Source: Dichetophora obliterata
Lineage: Eukaryota > Arthropoda > Insecta > Diptera > Sciomyzidae
Assembly (NCBI GenBank): GCA_963920525.1
Contig: OY986438.1
Location: forward strand, 95,330,557-95,394,556
DNA: 64,000 nucleotides
Direction: 5' to 3'
The position numbers and the translations under genes were made by a program. The first letter of the stretch is position 1; each line of letters starts with the position of its first letter. Positions 22,776-34,135 of the stretch are shown in pieces. The notes under the pieces are model-generated. The model was not told the DNA's origin, ran no database searches, and was given only the letters and a program-made list of their open reading frames with translations.

Positions 22776-22949
22776 CATGAACCAAAAAATAAAGATCATG
22801 CAAAGAAAAGAGAGTAAACAAAAACAGCTGATAGGTCTGACGTCATCGGTCACAAAATCTTTTGTTTACGCTTAGTGATTGGATGTTGAATGTTATTTGA
22901 TAAAATTTTAAAGAATTATCATATAATTATAATGTGTTTTTATATTAAA

Positions 22950-23490
22950 ATGAAGTGTGCTGTAGCGACATGCATTAATTGCAACAGCAAAAAAAAAAAA
23001 AAGAAATTCGTTAGTTTCTACCATTTCCCCAAAAACAAAATTGCTTGTAAGCAATGGGAGATTTTTTGTCGGCAAAATGTCCACACTGCAACGGCAAGAA
23101 TCTGTGGAGATCATTTTCTGCCTGAAGACTTCGAAAGAAGGCTCCAAGTTGAAATGGGTAAGTACTTCTACATTTCCACGTAAATATTTTTTTAAAAAAT
23201 GTTACGATAGGTTTTGGCAAAGCTATGCGCTTAAAGCCGGGCGCTGTCCCAACAGTTATGACCAAGGAGGTGCAGCCAGCAAATGCAGAACGATGTCAGC
23301 GAATTTTAAAGCGCGAAAACAAAAAATCGTTAGTGCTCTGCTTCAGGAGTCGTTGGTCATGGAGAAAGTGCAGCGGCGCGAAGAAGAAGTTTTTCCTTTA
23401 GAGGAAATAGAAAAAGAAAACAGGGACGCTTCTATTTGTAACCGCTCTTCAGAGCAGTTACTTCAAGCGAAAATAAGGCAGCTAGATTAG
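22950..23490 (+). pseudogene. THAP-domain transposase fragment
   Basis: Exon 1 (22950-23157, 69 codons) is a complete THAP zinc finger. It has C-x4-C (CAVATC), FVSFYHFP, a conserved Trp (CKQWEIFC), and RICGDHFLPEDFERR with the Cys-x-x-His pair. Donor GG|GTAAGT at 23158 and acceptor ACGATAG at 23204-23210 remove a 53-bp intron. Exon 2 opens GFGKAMRLKPGAVPTV, the proline-bearing motif that follows THAP in P-type transposases, then a coiled-coil-like stretch IEKENRDASICNRSSEQLLQ. One missing A in an A-run near 23320 shifts the frame. No catalytic core is present, so it is non-autonomous. Confidence 0.7.
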
Positions 23491-23792
23491 CACGTGTAAG
23501 TAAAATTTAACAATTTTATGAATTCAATATTTTTAATCTTTTTCTTGGAGCGGTTTGGAAAACCTCGCGTGATACATCTGCCACAAATTGCACAAAGACG
23601 TTCCGAACATAAGGCTGGAAGAAGAAGCGGCAGCATCACTTAGTTGGGTAGATCATTTAAGCGAAGGCGGTTGTCCAAGCCAACGGAAGAGCTCATGGCA
23701 AATATGAGGGCGTTGGAAAAAGTGTTCAACGACGTAAATGGCAACGGGCTGCTAATAAGCAAAAATTATTTGCATTACAAGTGCAGAGCATG

Positions 23793-24718
23793 CCCAAGTA
23801 ACAATATTAGCCATATATTCATTCTTGCAGAGCTTATAGTGCTATCTTATATAGCAGCAAGCTTCAACTATAGCTTTAGTCGCGCTACTAAAGCTCTTGC
23901 AGAGAATATATAAGGCTACTTTCTTGAGTTTAAAAGCACTATTTTTACTTAAAGAGACTCATACTATATCAGACTCATGTTCGTGTATTCGTTATATGCT
24001 GCGAATTTCGGTGCGCTTTTGAATTTATCGGAAACGTGAATGTAGTACTTCGAAAAACTACAACGGGCTTAACAAATAATTAAAATTAAGAAGTGTTAAT
24101 TATTTAAAAATAGTTGGAAAATTTTTAACATTCTTTAAGATCAACTAAAAATGATTTAAGTACTTTATTCTTAAATATATGTATCATAGAAATCATCAAT
24201 TTCGTTTTAAATATTATTGTAAACACTAATATTTAGCTTGCTTCAACTCCGAAGATTTTCTATTTTTTATAAGATCGCCATTTTTTTCAAAGAAGCTCTT
24301 TATCAGATTTTTTAGTCACTTGTTATTCCCAAAAAATTTATTGAATTAATTTACAGTATTTTATATCTATTCGCTTTAAAAATGCAATACAAAAATTCAC
24401 ATTAAAGCAAATATTATACTCAATCTACGAGTTTTAAAACTGCTATATAGTAATTTTTATTACTTTAAAAGATCCTTTACAGAGCAAGTAGTAAATTTTA
24501 GAGTTCTGCTCTTTTGCAGATTTGATAAAATCCTTTACAGAGCTGTATAGGGTATTAAAGCTCAAAATGGTAAAAAATCATATTTAGAGCATTTTCTTTA
24601 AAATTAAAAGCAACTAGCAGCAAACAAAGCTGCGGTAAAGCTTTAACCGCATATTATACACCTATAGAACACTTTTAGGACTCACTCGCACCTAGTTGCT
24701 CCAACAATGTTACTTGGG
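23793..24718. mobile_element. 926-bp insertion inside THAP element copy 1
   Basis: Left end CCCAAGTAACAATATT and right end AATGTTACTTGGG are inverted, and TG flanks both sides. THAP copy 2 reads GAGCATG|TTAT directly across this point, so it is the empty site. The interior has repeated AGAGCTTATAGTG / CAGAGC-type words and no coding region. Confidence 0.7.
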
Positions 24719-25151
24719 TGTTATGTGTGACAACAAAATAAAAAAATTGTTTTTCCGCGCACGAATGTTTTTTAAAATAAGATTATTAAATAAAGAAATC
24801 GTGAACAATTCGATGCAGAGGAAAAGAAAATTTAACAAAACAGTTCAATAATAAAAACAAAGTGAACATACAATTTTGTATTCTATTTATTTGCAGTTTT
24901 TCTTTTTACAGTATTCTTTACATTTAGTTACTGCATGAAAATATAAACAAACAAAGTATTCAAACACTTTTTTCGCGAATTAAACTTATTAATTTTATAA
25001 TTTTTCACTTTTGTCCGAGTTTTCACATGTTTTGCATGCAAAACGTATGCAAGTTGACAGTTTCATAGCTTGGTTGTGACCGATGACGTTGCACGAAAAA
25101 ATACTTTTTTCTCGCACTGCTCTTTGCGTGATCTTCTCTTTTTGGTTCATG

Positions 25152-26153
25152 CTTAAACATATGAATCATATGCACAGTGTGTTGGTCACAGCTGAATCAC
25201 TCAAGAGTACTGAAGAGGAAATGTATCTATTTCCGAAACAGGCTGTCTAGTCTGCTATGTGATTAACTTTAACAGAGTGGTTGTTGTTGTTGCTTTCTTT
25301 TATAAAATACTTGACCTAAAACTCATTATAACCTTGTATTTATTTAAATTTTTGTCTTATTTATGTATATTTTTTAAATAAAATTTCAGTTGCGAAAAAC
25401 GTACTTGCTTTACTTTACCATAATCAAACAATTTTGGAACCATATTTAAAGTCTCTGCTGAAATAACCATTTGGAGCGACGAGGAGCGCGCCACTTATTT
25501 TGAAATGATGCTATTACATATTTTTACTGAGTTTTAAGTTCGTCATGATTTATCTTTGCGCAAGTTTTTGCTTTTACAAAGCTTAACATATTTCTAATGC
25601 AGTCAGGCTTGTCTTTTATTTCGAGCCATGCAGAGAAGATATCACCAATTTTCATAGAACATGGGTCTGTTCGGAAATGCATCATGATGCGCAAACTGCT
25701 TTTTAGCACAAGCATAATGTTTTAAAATGGCCAATTTTTCAGCACTACAAACGTCAAACATTCTTAAATGTAATTTTTCTATCAAGCGTTACTCTTCATT
25801 TAGCATAAAAAAAATTCACGCTGCAATTTGGAAGCTTAAAAAATGCCAGTTGGGCGCATACAGCAAGTCGTGATGCATTTCCGAACAAACAGAACAGTCT
25901 CATAAAAAAACAAAAATTAAAAAAAGGAAACTCGATACTCTTCAAATATTTTTTTTCACTTAAGCAATCTCTACGATTTTGAAAATATCCGTAAAACGCA
26001 AGTTATAATGAAAGCAAACTCCGACTAATTTTCTTAGTTACATTTGATTGCAAGTTTTTAAAATATGCTTCATTAATTGGGGTTGCATTTCAAGTAACTC
26101 AATTAGAGGATTCGAAAATTCCTCCAAAATTTCGGTTTTTATTTTGCTAAACT
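25152..26153. other. intergenic, one short inverted repeat
   Basis: GTTCGGAAATGCATCATGAT (25669) and TGATGCATTTCCGAAC (25871-25886) bound a possible 218-bp MITE. The 63-codon minus-strand ORF at 25524-25715 overlaps its left end and has no recognisable family. Otherwise featureless. Confidence 0.4.
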
Positions 26154-26933
26154 AAGGTCCTTTCGCCAAATAAGGCCCAAGCCTTAATAAGGCCCGATTT
26201 CTAATACGCACATTTATTGCAATCCCTGCAAAATGATTTTTTGCGCGTTTAAACATGTTCATATCAGCATCACGATGCAAAAAAAAAAATTACTTCGATT
26301 GCGCATCAAATCTAACTGTGGTGTATTCCGAGAAAAACTTGATTAATGAAATTATATTGAGAGCGCCTAAAAAGGCCCAAACATTTTTTTCTTTCCGGCT
26401 TTCTTTTTCCGATCTCATGACCACACCTAAATCTACCTGGCAGAAAAAAACTACGAAAAAGAAAGCCCTCAACTATTAAGGTCAGCAAATTACCAAAATT
26501 TTCTTTAAAAAGCCAGAGTAACTTTATTTTAATTTTCAAAATGAACTTTTGGCAATAAAAGTATTTTTTCGAAAAAGTTTTTATAAAAAAAAAGCTATGA
26601 ATAGCATTTATGTTTAGTATTAATGTAAACCAACATTTGTAATAACAATATGTGTTCTTATTTTATTATTTTCTGACTGTTTTCTTATGTTTCTAAAACC
26701 GTTATATATTGGGCCTTATTTAGACATGGTGGTCCTAATATGGCAAAAATCAGACCTTTTTAAAACCTTCTGAGTTGGATATATTTTTTACTTATTCATG
26801 CTTTATTTTTATGTTTTTGAAAAAAGAATTGAATAAACAAAAATACAAAATTGCAAAAATAAGTCTAAAAAAACCCGTTTCTCTTCTGTCTGGTAAAAAC
26901 CGTTAGGTTGGCCTTATTTGGGTAACTTACCTT
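26154..26933 (-). mobile_element. family C element, copy 2 (780 bp, inverted)
   Basis: Starts AAGGTCCTTTCGCCAAATAA and ends TTATTTGGGTAACTTACCTT, the reverse complement of 12136-13000 over nearly its full length. Confidence 0.7.
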
Positions 26934-28331
26934 ATCAGTTTTTCTACCACTTCACTTTCAGAGCTCCGTGTAACTAAACGAAATAAAACATTTAAAAACA
27001 CTTCGTTGAAGTGTTTTCTATCAGAAAACAAAACTTTTTTGGGCTTTTTCGGAAATTGATTTTTTCCTATTTATGGCAAAAAGAAAACACTGTTGAAACG
27101 ACGTTTTTATTAACAAAACTCTAAAAGCTCTTCAGTGCCAACGCTTGAGAAATTAAGAAAGTTTTTTCCTTTCCTGTAATATTTTTAAAATGTAATTTAA
27201 GGCTTTTTTATTTCATATGACGTTATGCTCTTTTAAAGTTTTCATATTTCATAAACATTTTCATTGCATTTATTTTACTTAATTGTGCAAAAGCAAAGTT
27301 TTTATTATTGTACTTTGTGTATGCACTTTCCAACTAATGTAAAAGCTCACTTTTTTTGTAGGATTATTATCTGAGGATAAAAAAATATTAGGCAAGCTCG
27401 TTTGTACCCTTGAAAAAATTTGAGGGAAAACACAAATGCGAACCTAATTGCATATATGATTATTTCGTCAGATCCCCATTTATCTTCAAAAAGAAAAATT
27501 AAATATAATAAATCAAAGACGGGCAGGACCCAGATACGGAATTTTACATAGAAAAATAAAACAATGTAGAAGAAAATTTAATCAAAATTATAAACAATTG
27601 CTTCAACTAATTTATCAAATAGCGCAGGTATCGCATAATTTATATCAAATAACAATTTTTAGGCTTAAAAGTGCGCTCCCTAAAAAATATATCTTGAAAA
27701 AAAAATGGAAAAAAACACCACCTCGACTGATTATCACTAATGGATAAACTACAATGTGCGTTTTCTGATCCAATATCTGGTAATGTTTTGATGGAGTGAA
27801 ATTTCACCCCTGGAATGGGTTAAGAAAAAACTGTTAAAGTTTGACACAAAATTTGCTCTATTTCTATTAAGTAAAATGCAATGGTGCGCCTTTTATTTTT
27901 TTACGATTTAAATTTTTCCAACATGTTTTTAGAAGTTTTAAAAATGCTTAATCTTCAAGAATTTCTGGTTTTTTTCATATGCAGAGGACCCATCTGCGGG
28001 AAACAAATTACAACTTAACTCAACTCATAAAAATATATTTTTCCTAAGACATTTTTTTTTCTTATTTTATAACACATTCTATCAAATCGTTCATATTTAA
28101 AAAAAAAATTAAAACAAAATCCTCACGAATTTTTTTTTTACAAAATATAAGCATTCCATAGTTAGTTAGTTTTTACACCAGGCAAATATCAGCTAGTCTT
28201 ATCGTAGTACATTTTAAAACTCCCTCCTTCTAAATTGATAACGTAGTTTATGGACGACCCCTTAAAATGGCTGGGGATATTTAAACTTCGACCCAGTCAA
28301 AGATATGTAATTCCTTTTTAGTTTTACTGCA
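26934..28331. other. intergenic, repeat remnants only
   Basis: A stretch at 27100-27190 (TTATTAACAAAACTCTAAAA ... GTGCCAACGCTTGAGAAATT) is related to sequence at 38340 and 39690, so it is a fragment of that dispersed repeat. A TCTCAACATG-free AT-rich remainder shows nothing I can name. Confidence 0.4.
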
Positions 28332-28461
28332 TTATTCTGTATCACGAAGCAGAACAACAACGACAAGCAAAACACGAGAAGCAATACTGTTTTCTATACG
28401 AAATTCTATTGCTTCTCGTGTCTTGCTTCTCGTTGGTGTGCATTTTCGTTATACAGAATAA
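28332..28461. mobile_element. 130-bp hairpin MITE, copy 1
   Basis: Near-perfect palindrome. The left arm contains CGACAAGCAAAACACGAGAA and the right arm its inverse (TTCTCGTGTCTTGCTTCTCG), separated by about 20 bp. Outermost ATTCTGTAT / ATACAGAAT also pair. Confidence 0.8.
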
Positions 28462-29225
28462 ATCAGTTAACCTAAAGAGAGAGAAAACCATTGTTGTTAA
28501 TGACTTACTCTACTTCAGATAAGCATATACATATGTACATACTTCCACGGAATCAGCATTGAGCAAGCAAAAACAACTGGCTCTTGCCAGCGATGGTGTT
28601 ACTTTGCTAAACAAAACTAGTATATCATAATCAAAATTCAGCAGAGCTGTTGTGATGAAGACTTCGTAAACCTTTTAGAAAAATATAATTTTGTACAATC
28701 TACACACCAATCTGCAGAATTGGCGGGTATCGAATTAGAACGATTATCTGTATGAGCTCTATACTCATCGGTATTTTTAAGAGTATAAAAATCGAGCGGC
28801 ATAACTGACTTGGTCATGTTGAGCGGATGAAAGACGATGCTTTAGTAAAAAATTTTCAAAATGGTCAATGATACCCGGTAAGAGGGAATGAGATACGATT
28901 TTTCAAAACCGGCGACAGATGTTTCCTGAAAAAAAAAGAACACAAAAAGATTGATGGATATTAATTAAATTTTTTATGATAATAAAACAATTTCTGCCTT
29001 CTAATAAGAGTTTTAACTTTTCTGAAAATACTTGTCAAATAAAAAAAAAACTTTTATTTCATCTATATTTATTGTGTATTTCAATTGTTTGAAATTTACA
29101 GTTATGTTGGAAATAGCATTAAACTACACTTTGCTATTATTTAATTTTAGTCTTATTCCAAATTTCGTTTAAAACAACTGCATATATAGTTTTTGCGTTT
29201 GTAAATAAAACTTTCCGCTTAATTT

Positions 29226-29345
29226 TATATATCGAAAAAGCAAACCAACGACAAGCAAGACACGAGAAGCTATAGAATTTTGTATAGAAAAAAGTTTGCT
29301 TCTCGTGTCTTACTTGTCGTTGGTTTGCGTTTTCGATATACAAAA
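29226..29345. mobile_element. 120-bp hairpin MITE, copy 2
   Basis: Same family as 28332-28461: AACCAACGACAAGCAAGACA and its inverse around 29300-29325, with outer TATATCGAAAA / TTTTCGATATA pairing. It sits about 450 bp beyond the Tom22 stop codon. Confidence 0.8.
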
Positions 29346-29799
29346 TAAAGCAGTTATTGTATGACCAGCAGAAGGTCTCTAATAAGTTATTTGATATACG
29401 GTTGATGACTGAATTTGTTGCTGTATTTTAAAACTTTTTGTTAAAACAAGTTTTGAGTTAAAATCGATCGTTCCATCATTTAAAACACTTTCAAAATAGC
29501 TCAAATGTAGACCACAAATTAAAGTAATTGGACAGATTGATCTCATGTCGACTGCTAGGTTTCATTTTATTGAACCAACTTTCAATTTACAAATGTATCT
29601 TGGTTTTGTTTTAATGATATTTATATTTGTTCATGTTTTTTCAAATGTTTTTCTCTTGAGTACTACTTGCGAAATTAATTCTGCATACTTGTAATTATTA
29701 CTACAATGAAATATTTTTAACAATCGTTATAATAATACAAATTGTTTGATTTGCTTATAATTTTTTTGTTTCTTTTTGTTGTGATTGACTTTAAATTTA
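29346..29799 (-). other. Tom22 3' flank
   Basis: No further element recognised. A minus-strand AATAAA lies at 29576-29581, about 220 bases past the stop, and is a plausible polyadenylation signal. Confidence 0.4.
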
Positions 29800-30108
29800 T
29801 TATCGCACCATTGGTGGCAACGATGGCACCCCAGTGGCAGCCATTGCCGAACCTGGACCCAGCAGCACTTGCTTCTGTTGAGTTTTCTGCATTTCCTCCA
29901 TTTGAGCACGTTCAGTCTCAAAAATAACAGGTGCAAACAGAATGACTGAACTTGTAAAGAAGATCCATGAAGCATTGCATGAGAAGCTATACAAACCCTT
30001 GACGCTGTTCAATGTGAAGTTGGTAACTTTACCGGTGAAATTTCTCACTGGATCTGGGAACATTTCTGTTAGGCCCCAGAGTCGCTCGCCAAGGGACTCG
30101 TCGGGCTC
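29800..30108 (-). CDS. mge: Tom22/maggie exon 3: transmembrane and C-terminal part
   Basis: Tom22 is the central receptor of the TOM complex in the mitochondrial outer membrane. It binds presequences through an acidic cytosolic face and anchors through one membrane helix. The exon opens, after minus-strand acceptor CCATTCCACAG, with EPDESLGERLWGLTEMFPDP, the conserved Tom22 block that ends in the M-F-P-x-P-V-R-N motif. SFSCNASWIFFTSSVILFAP is the single membrane span, and VIFETERAQMEEMQ and QQKQVLLGPGSAMA form the tail in the intermembrane space. It closes PSLPPMVR with TAA (29802-29800). That is 102 codons plus stop. Joined to exons 1 and 2 the protein is 150 residues, normal for insect Tom22. 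No internal stop or frameshift, so the gene looks intact. Confidence 0.92.
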   Translation of the reverse strand, partial: EPDESLGERLWGLTEMFPDPVRNFTGKVTNFTLNSVKGLYSFSCNASWIFFTSSVILFAPVIFETERAQMEEMQKTQQKQVLLGPGSAMAATGVPSLPPMVR

Positions 30109-30604
30109 CTGTGGAATGGAGATACATTATTTTTGTAATATAAGAAACAAATGAAAATTAAAAAGTAAATGATCTGAATATATAAAAACGTTGATGCGTA
30201 TGTATGTCCGAGCATCACGGCCGTCCCACTAAAGCTTTCCACTTTGAATTTACACTGTATGTTCTGTGGAGCTCCGGATGGTTTTTGTTTATGTTAGATC
30301 CCCCTAGGTGGCGCTGGGTTGAAAATTTTAATTTATGGACATATTTAGCCCAAATTCACACCATATATTCTTTAAAAAAAAATAAGTCTGACAAAATTGG
30401 GACCTGGTAGGTGGCGCTGAGGTGGAGATATTTACGAAAATTTACTATTTATATATACATAAAATCATTGGTGCGTATGTTTGTAATCGCATAATTTTTA
30501 AACGACTTTACCGATTGAGGTAGTGTTGGGTAACTCATACATGAGATACCTCAAATGCCCCATACATCAACATTAATTGTACCATCACCTCAAAAAAGTA
30601 TATT

Positions 30605-31123
30605 GAACCACCTATGTGAAGTTGGCAACCCACTTAACGGAAGGGGATTTATTTTTTTTTAATTCGATTGTACTCGGTCTGTACCTGATTGTACCACCTT
30701 TATTTTAGTTTGTACCTTAAGGGTGGGGGGGGCGGAAGGGGTAAGAAAAATTGGTCCGCAACTCATGTTGAGATAAATTATTTTTGTTAACGCTATTGTG
30801 AAGGGAACCTTTTTGTACCCGTTCGTTTTAGCGATTATACCGTTTGTACCTGTTCGTGCCACTGATTACATTTTAAAAAATTTCTAAAAAAAGCATCGGT
30901 ACAAACGGGTACAAACGATTCCCCTCACAATAGCGTTTACAAAAATAATTTATCTCAACATGAGTTGCGGACCAATTTTTCTTACCCCTAAATTTTTTCC
31001 CCCTTAAGGAAGAAATGAAAATTAAGGTGGTACAATCAGGTACACGACGAGTAAAATCGAACGCAAAAAAAATAAATCCCCTTCCGTTAAGTGGGTTGCC
31101 AACTTCACATAGGTTTTTGAACC
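30605..31123. repeat. foldback with arms of about 220 bp
   Basis: Left arm 30605-30835 (from GTGAAGTTGGCAACCCACTT to AACGCTATTGTGAAGGGAAC) is inverted at 30900-31123. The arms include ATGAGTTGCGGACCAATTTT and its mirror. The loop is about 65-75 bp. In the left arm a G-run (GGGTGGGGGGGGCGG) replaces the matching C-run. Confidence 0.8.
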
Positions 31124-31194
31124 GCTTCAAATTTTCATACATCTTAAATTTTAGATTAAAAAGTTTTGTATTTTTATCATTCAAGGCTTTTAAA

Positions 31195-31534
31195 ATTTTA
31201 AACATAATTTAACAGTGTTATGGGGTCGCTGATTTCGAATCTGAAGTCAGAATTTTAAAATTCAATATTGCTAATAGGGTTGCCACCTTAATTTTATAAT
31301 TTTTACGAATTTGGTGCTGGCTCAATCACTAGGTAAAAATGGGTCGCTGAATCCGAATCTGTCTCAGTCGAATTACAGTATCCGTGATCGAGCAAAATTG
31401 TAAAAGATTGATAGGCACTTGTCTCGTCGTGCCCTTCGTAATTTTGCTTGATCACGGATGCTGTAATTCAGCCCATGACTTCAGATTCGAAATCTGCGAC
31501 CCCCTAACACATCGTTAAATTATGTTTAAAATTC
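31195..31534. mobile_element. 340-bp foldback MITE
   Basis: TTTTAAACATAATTTAAC at 31197 and following pairs with GTTAAATTATGTTTAAAA at the right end. Inside, GGGGTCGCTGATTTCGAATC pairs with the right copy near 31480-31503, and TCCGTGATCGAGCAAAATTG pairs with 31440-31460. Confidence 0.75.
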
Positions 31535-32194
31535 TTAAAAATACATATTAGTAGATGGCAGCCCTTAATATTTAATTCATTGTATCGAGAGCTTATATTC
31601 AATATGACCTATCTACATTTTCCACGAAAATGTGTTTTTTATAGCAAAGAAATCGTTGACTCATCTGTCACCTATGAGTTTTATTTTAATAAAAGGGAGT
31701 TTAGCAAAGTTTCCCCCCTTAAATGTTTGACTTATCTACAATACAGTTTTTTTGTTTGTGAATACAAAAGGACTCATCTATACAATTTTTCGGAATTATT
31801 CCAGAAAATTGCAGCAAATTTGCGTTAGATTACAATGGCAGGGTAAAATAGAGAAGATAATGCATTGAAAAGCATAGAAGTAGATTATGAATCATCAGCG
31901 GAGGAAGATATTGAATGATATTGAATGAAATTATCTTAGAATATTAAATTTAAGATTAAGATTATTAAATTTTAAGATTCCCGAGTAAAAATTAAAACTT
32001 TTTTGCGAAGGCCAAACGGTGGCTTATGCCCCTATCACCGTCTGCGAATCGAACAAAAATTAAGTCGAATTCGCCAAGTTGGTATCACCGTCGGCGAATG
32101 TTTAAATTTAATTCGACTGAAACGTCAAAAACAGGCGAATGAAAAAAATTCGTAGTATCACTGTTCGCGAATTCCGCAGATGGCATTCGACTTA

Positions 32195-32652
32195 AGGTCT
32201 CTGCCCACTTGCGGCCGTGACGAAACGACACGAAACTACAAAATATAACTACCATGTGTTATGTATACATGCTCATTAAGCGTCGATGAAACGGCAACGA
32301 CTGTTGACGCCGACGAAAAAGCCGGTGGTGATCGTTTCAAAGAATTCGGACTGGCTTGTCGTTCTCTTTGTTTACAAAAATTACAATGGATTCCAACAGT
32401 TTATTGTGCAAAGTAAAAATTCGACATCGATAGGTCGTTTTTAAAGCATAAAATTAATCTAAAATCTATGATTTTATCAGTTTTCTCCACAGTCATCTAA
32501 TAGCAAAGCTATTTAAGCTAATTGTGTACTAGAGAATTCTGTTTCCGTTAAGTGTGTATTGCCGTTTCGTTAAGTGTGCATTGAACATTACGTTGCCTTT
32601 TCAAATCTGATTTACAGTCGTTTCGTTACGTGCCGTAAGTGGGCAGAGACCT
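32195..32652. mobile_element. 458-bp MITE nested in Harbinger
   Basis: Ends AGGTCTCTGCCCACTT and AAGTGGGCAGAGACCT, with GACGAAACGAC / GTCGTTTCGTTAC subterminal. It is flanked by TTA at 32192-32194 and 32653-32655, so it is itself Harbinger-like. Confidence 0.8.
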
Positions 32653-32736
32653 TTAAGCGTCAAAAACAGACGAATAAAAATATTTGGTGACAAGCCGGCG
32701 AATGCGTTTGATTTCTTTTTATTTTGCACATAAAAA

Positions 32737-33010
32737 TGGAAAATAATAGAAAAAGGTAAGTAAATTGCATTGTTTGTATTTTTTTGTGGTTTGTTTTTGA
32801 TTGTAAAAAATTTGTTATTTATTTTTAGTATGAAAAAACCAACAGCCGGCAGTTCCATAAAATGGTCCAGCTTATGGAGCAGAATCCAAACATAGCGTCT
32901 TGAGTGGGAAAATTCGGCTCTTCAAAAGTCAGCCATAAGGAGTCGTGGAAAAGTTTTGCTGTTGAATTAAATTCACTGGGACCGACTGTGACCATATTGT
33001 GGTCACAAGC
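32737..33010 (+). pseudogene. Harbinger Myb/SANT-like DNA-binding protein, broken
   Basis: A short MENNRK start at 32737 with donor GTAAGT is followed after about 75 bp by RQFHKMVQLMEQNPNIAS, a stop (TGA), then VGKFGSSKVSHKESWKSFAV and ELNSLGPTVT. The helices and the spacing of Trp match the Myb/SANT-like partner protein of Harbinger elements, which brings the nuclease to the ends. One internal TGA and loss of the distal half show it is dead. Confidence 0.65.
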
Positions 33011-33044
33011 CTGCATATAAAGTGGTTAGAAATTTAAATCAATG

Positions 33045-33430
33045 TCATAATAAATAACTTACGATCATTGCATTTATGCTGAAATATCCCTTTCGGTTTA
33101 AGTAATGGTGTTTTGCCTGTGCTGGGGCAACAATGCCAATATGCGTGCCATAGACGTAACCGATAACTCCCGGGAATCCTGATTTTGCATAAAAAAGTTC
33201 CGAGCCTGTTCTGTCATGGTTGCTCTTAACCATACAGGGCAAAGATTACGCTCAATAATCCCGACAACTTCACTTAAAACTGTGGACACCGTTGATTGCG
33301 CAAGACCCAATTCAAAATCGTTTCCAACTCTCTTTTGGTAACTACCCTCAGCAAAAAATCGTAGCGTATTCAAAATAGGAGGAATCGCACAATTTCGAAT
33401 TTACTGCAGACAAAGGCTTCCTCGTTACGC
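33045..33430 (-). pseudogene. Harbinger (DDE_4-type) transposase fragment
   Basis: Minus strand: MNTLRFFAEGSYQKRVGNDF and LGLAQSTVSTVLSEVVGIIE, then after a one-base shift KSGFPGVIGYVYGTHIGIVA and HHYLNRKGYFSINAMIV. F-P-G-V-x-G-x-x-D-G-T-H-I is the first catalytic block. Here the Asp position is Tyr (YGTH), an inactivating change. The C-terminal half is missing. Confidence 0.8.
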
Positions 33431-34135
33431 CTAAAATAGGATTGAAACCTTTAAGAGATTTTAAATATTTCAATGAAGATCAACCGTGCATATAAAAATA
33501 CTCATAGGTCGTCAGGAATTTCCAGCGGATTGGATTTATCCCTAATACTGCGTCGTAATCTGCACACAGTTTGTGTTTCCTCAGTTTCTCCAAAGAATAG
33601 CTCCGTACTACTTAAAATTTTGGTATATTTTATTATTTATTTGTATTTATCGCGGCTTAATTGAAATTTGAGGTTTGAATTTTGACGTTTCTAAGCGAAT
33701 GGTTATGTATTCTGCTTTGGCAGCACCTTATCTGAGGCGATAAGTAGGTTCGCAAACAGTGATACCACAAAAAGAAAAATTCACCAAATGATTCGATTCG
33801 AGTGAAGCATTCGATTCGCAGACGGTGTTAGGGGCATTAATTTTAAATATTTTTCTCGGCCGTGCGAGAGTCGTACAAGGGTCGTACAAAGGTCGTTTGC
33901 AGGACTTTTTGGCCAAACAGTGGCCGTATAGAGGCTGTTTTTTAATAATCTTGACTGTACAACGGCCGTACAGAGAGTGATTATTCCACAATGAAAATAA
34001 GCAGATTTTTTAACTAACTCCAAACTAAAAAAAAAAAAAATATTTTACGCCACACAGAAATGCCGATACTATCAACATCAGCATTACCGAGTAAGGCTTG
34101 CTTTTGTTGCTGCGCATACGTTTGCTGTTGACTAA

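Larger units (their letters stand above)
22776..25151 (+). mobile_element. P-like THAP element, copy 1, with 9-bp target duplication
   Basis: Starts CATGAACCAAAAAATAAAGA and ends ...TTTTTGGTTCATG. Subterminal GATCATGCAAAGA / TCTTTGCGTGATC and GACGTCATCGGTCAC / GTGACCGATGACGT are also inverted. It is flanked on both sides by CTTAAACAT (22767-22775 and 25152-25160), an exact 9-bp duplication. It encodes a THAP domain near the left end. Bases 23793-24718 are a secondary insertion absent from copy 2 (49637-51078), leaving an element of about 1.45 kb. Confidence 0.8.
32027..33836. mobile_element. PIF/Harbinger transposon (1.81 kb), TTA target duplication
   Basis: Left end TGCCCCTATCACCGTCTGCG and right end GACGGTGTTAGGGGCA are inverted and flanked by TTA (32024-32026 and 33837-33839), the signature 3-bp duplication of Harbinger elements. 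It has the two-gene layout of the superfamily: a Myb/SANT-like protein on the + strand and a nuclease on the - strand, both broken. A 458-bp MITE is inserted near the left end. Confidence 0.85.

Noticed and set aside
22908..23265. Minus-strand ORFs opposite the THAP domain
   Set aside because: Antisense shadows of the THAP exon, and the same is true of 50588-50908 in copy 2.
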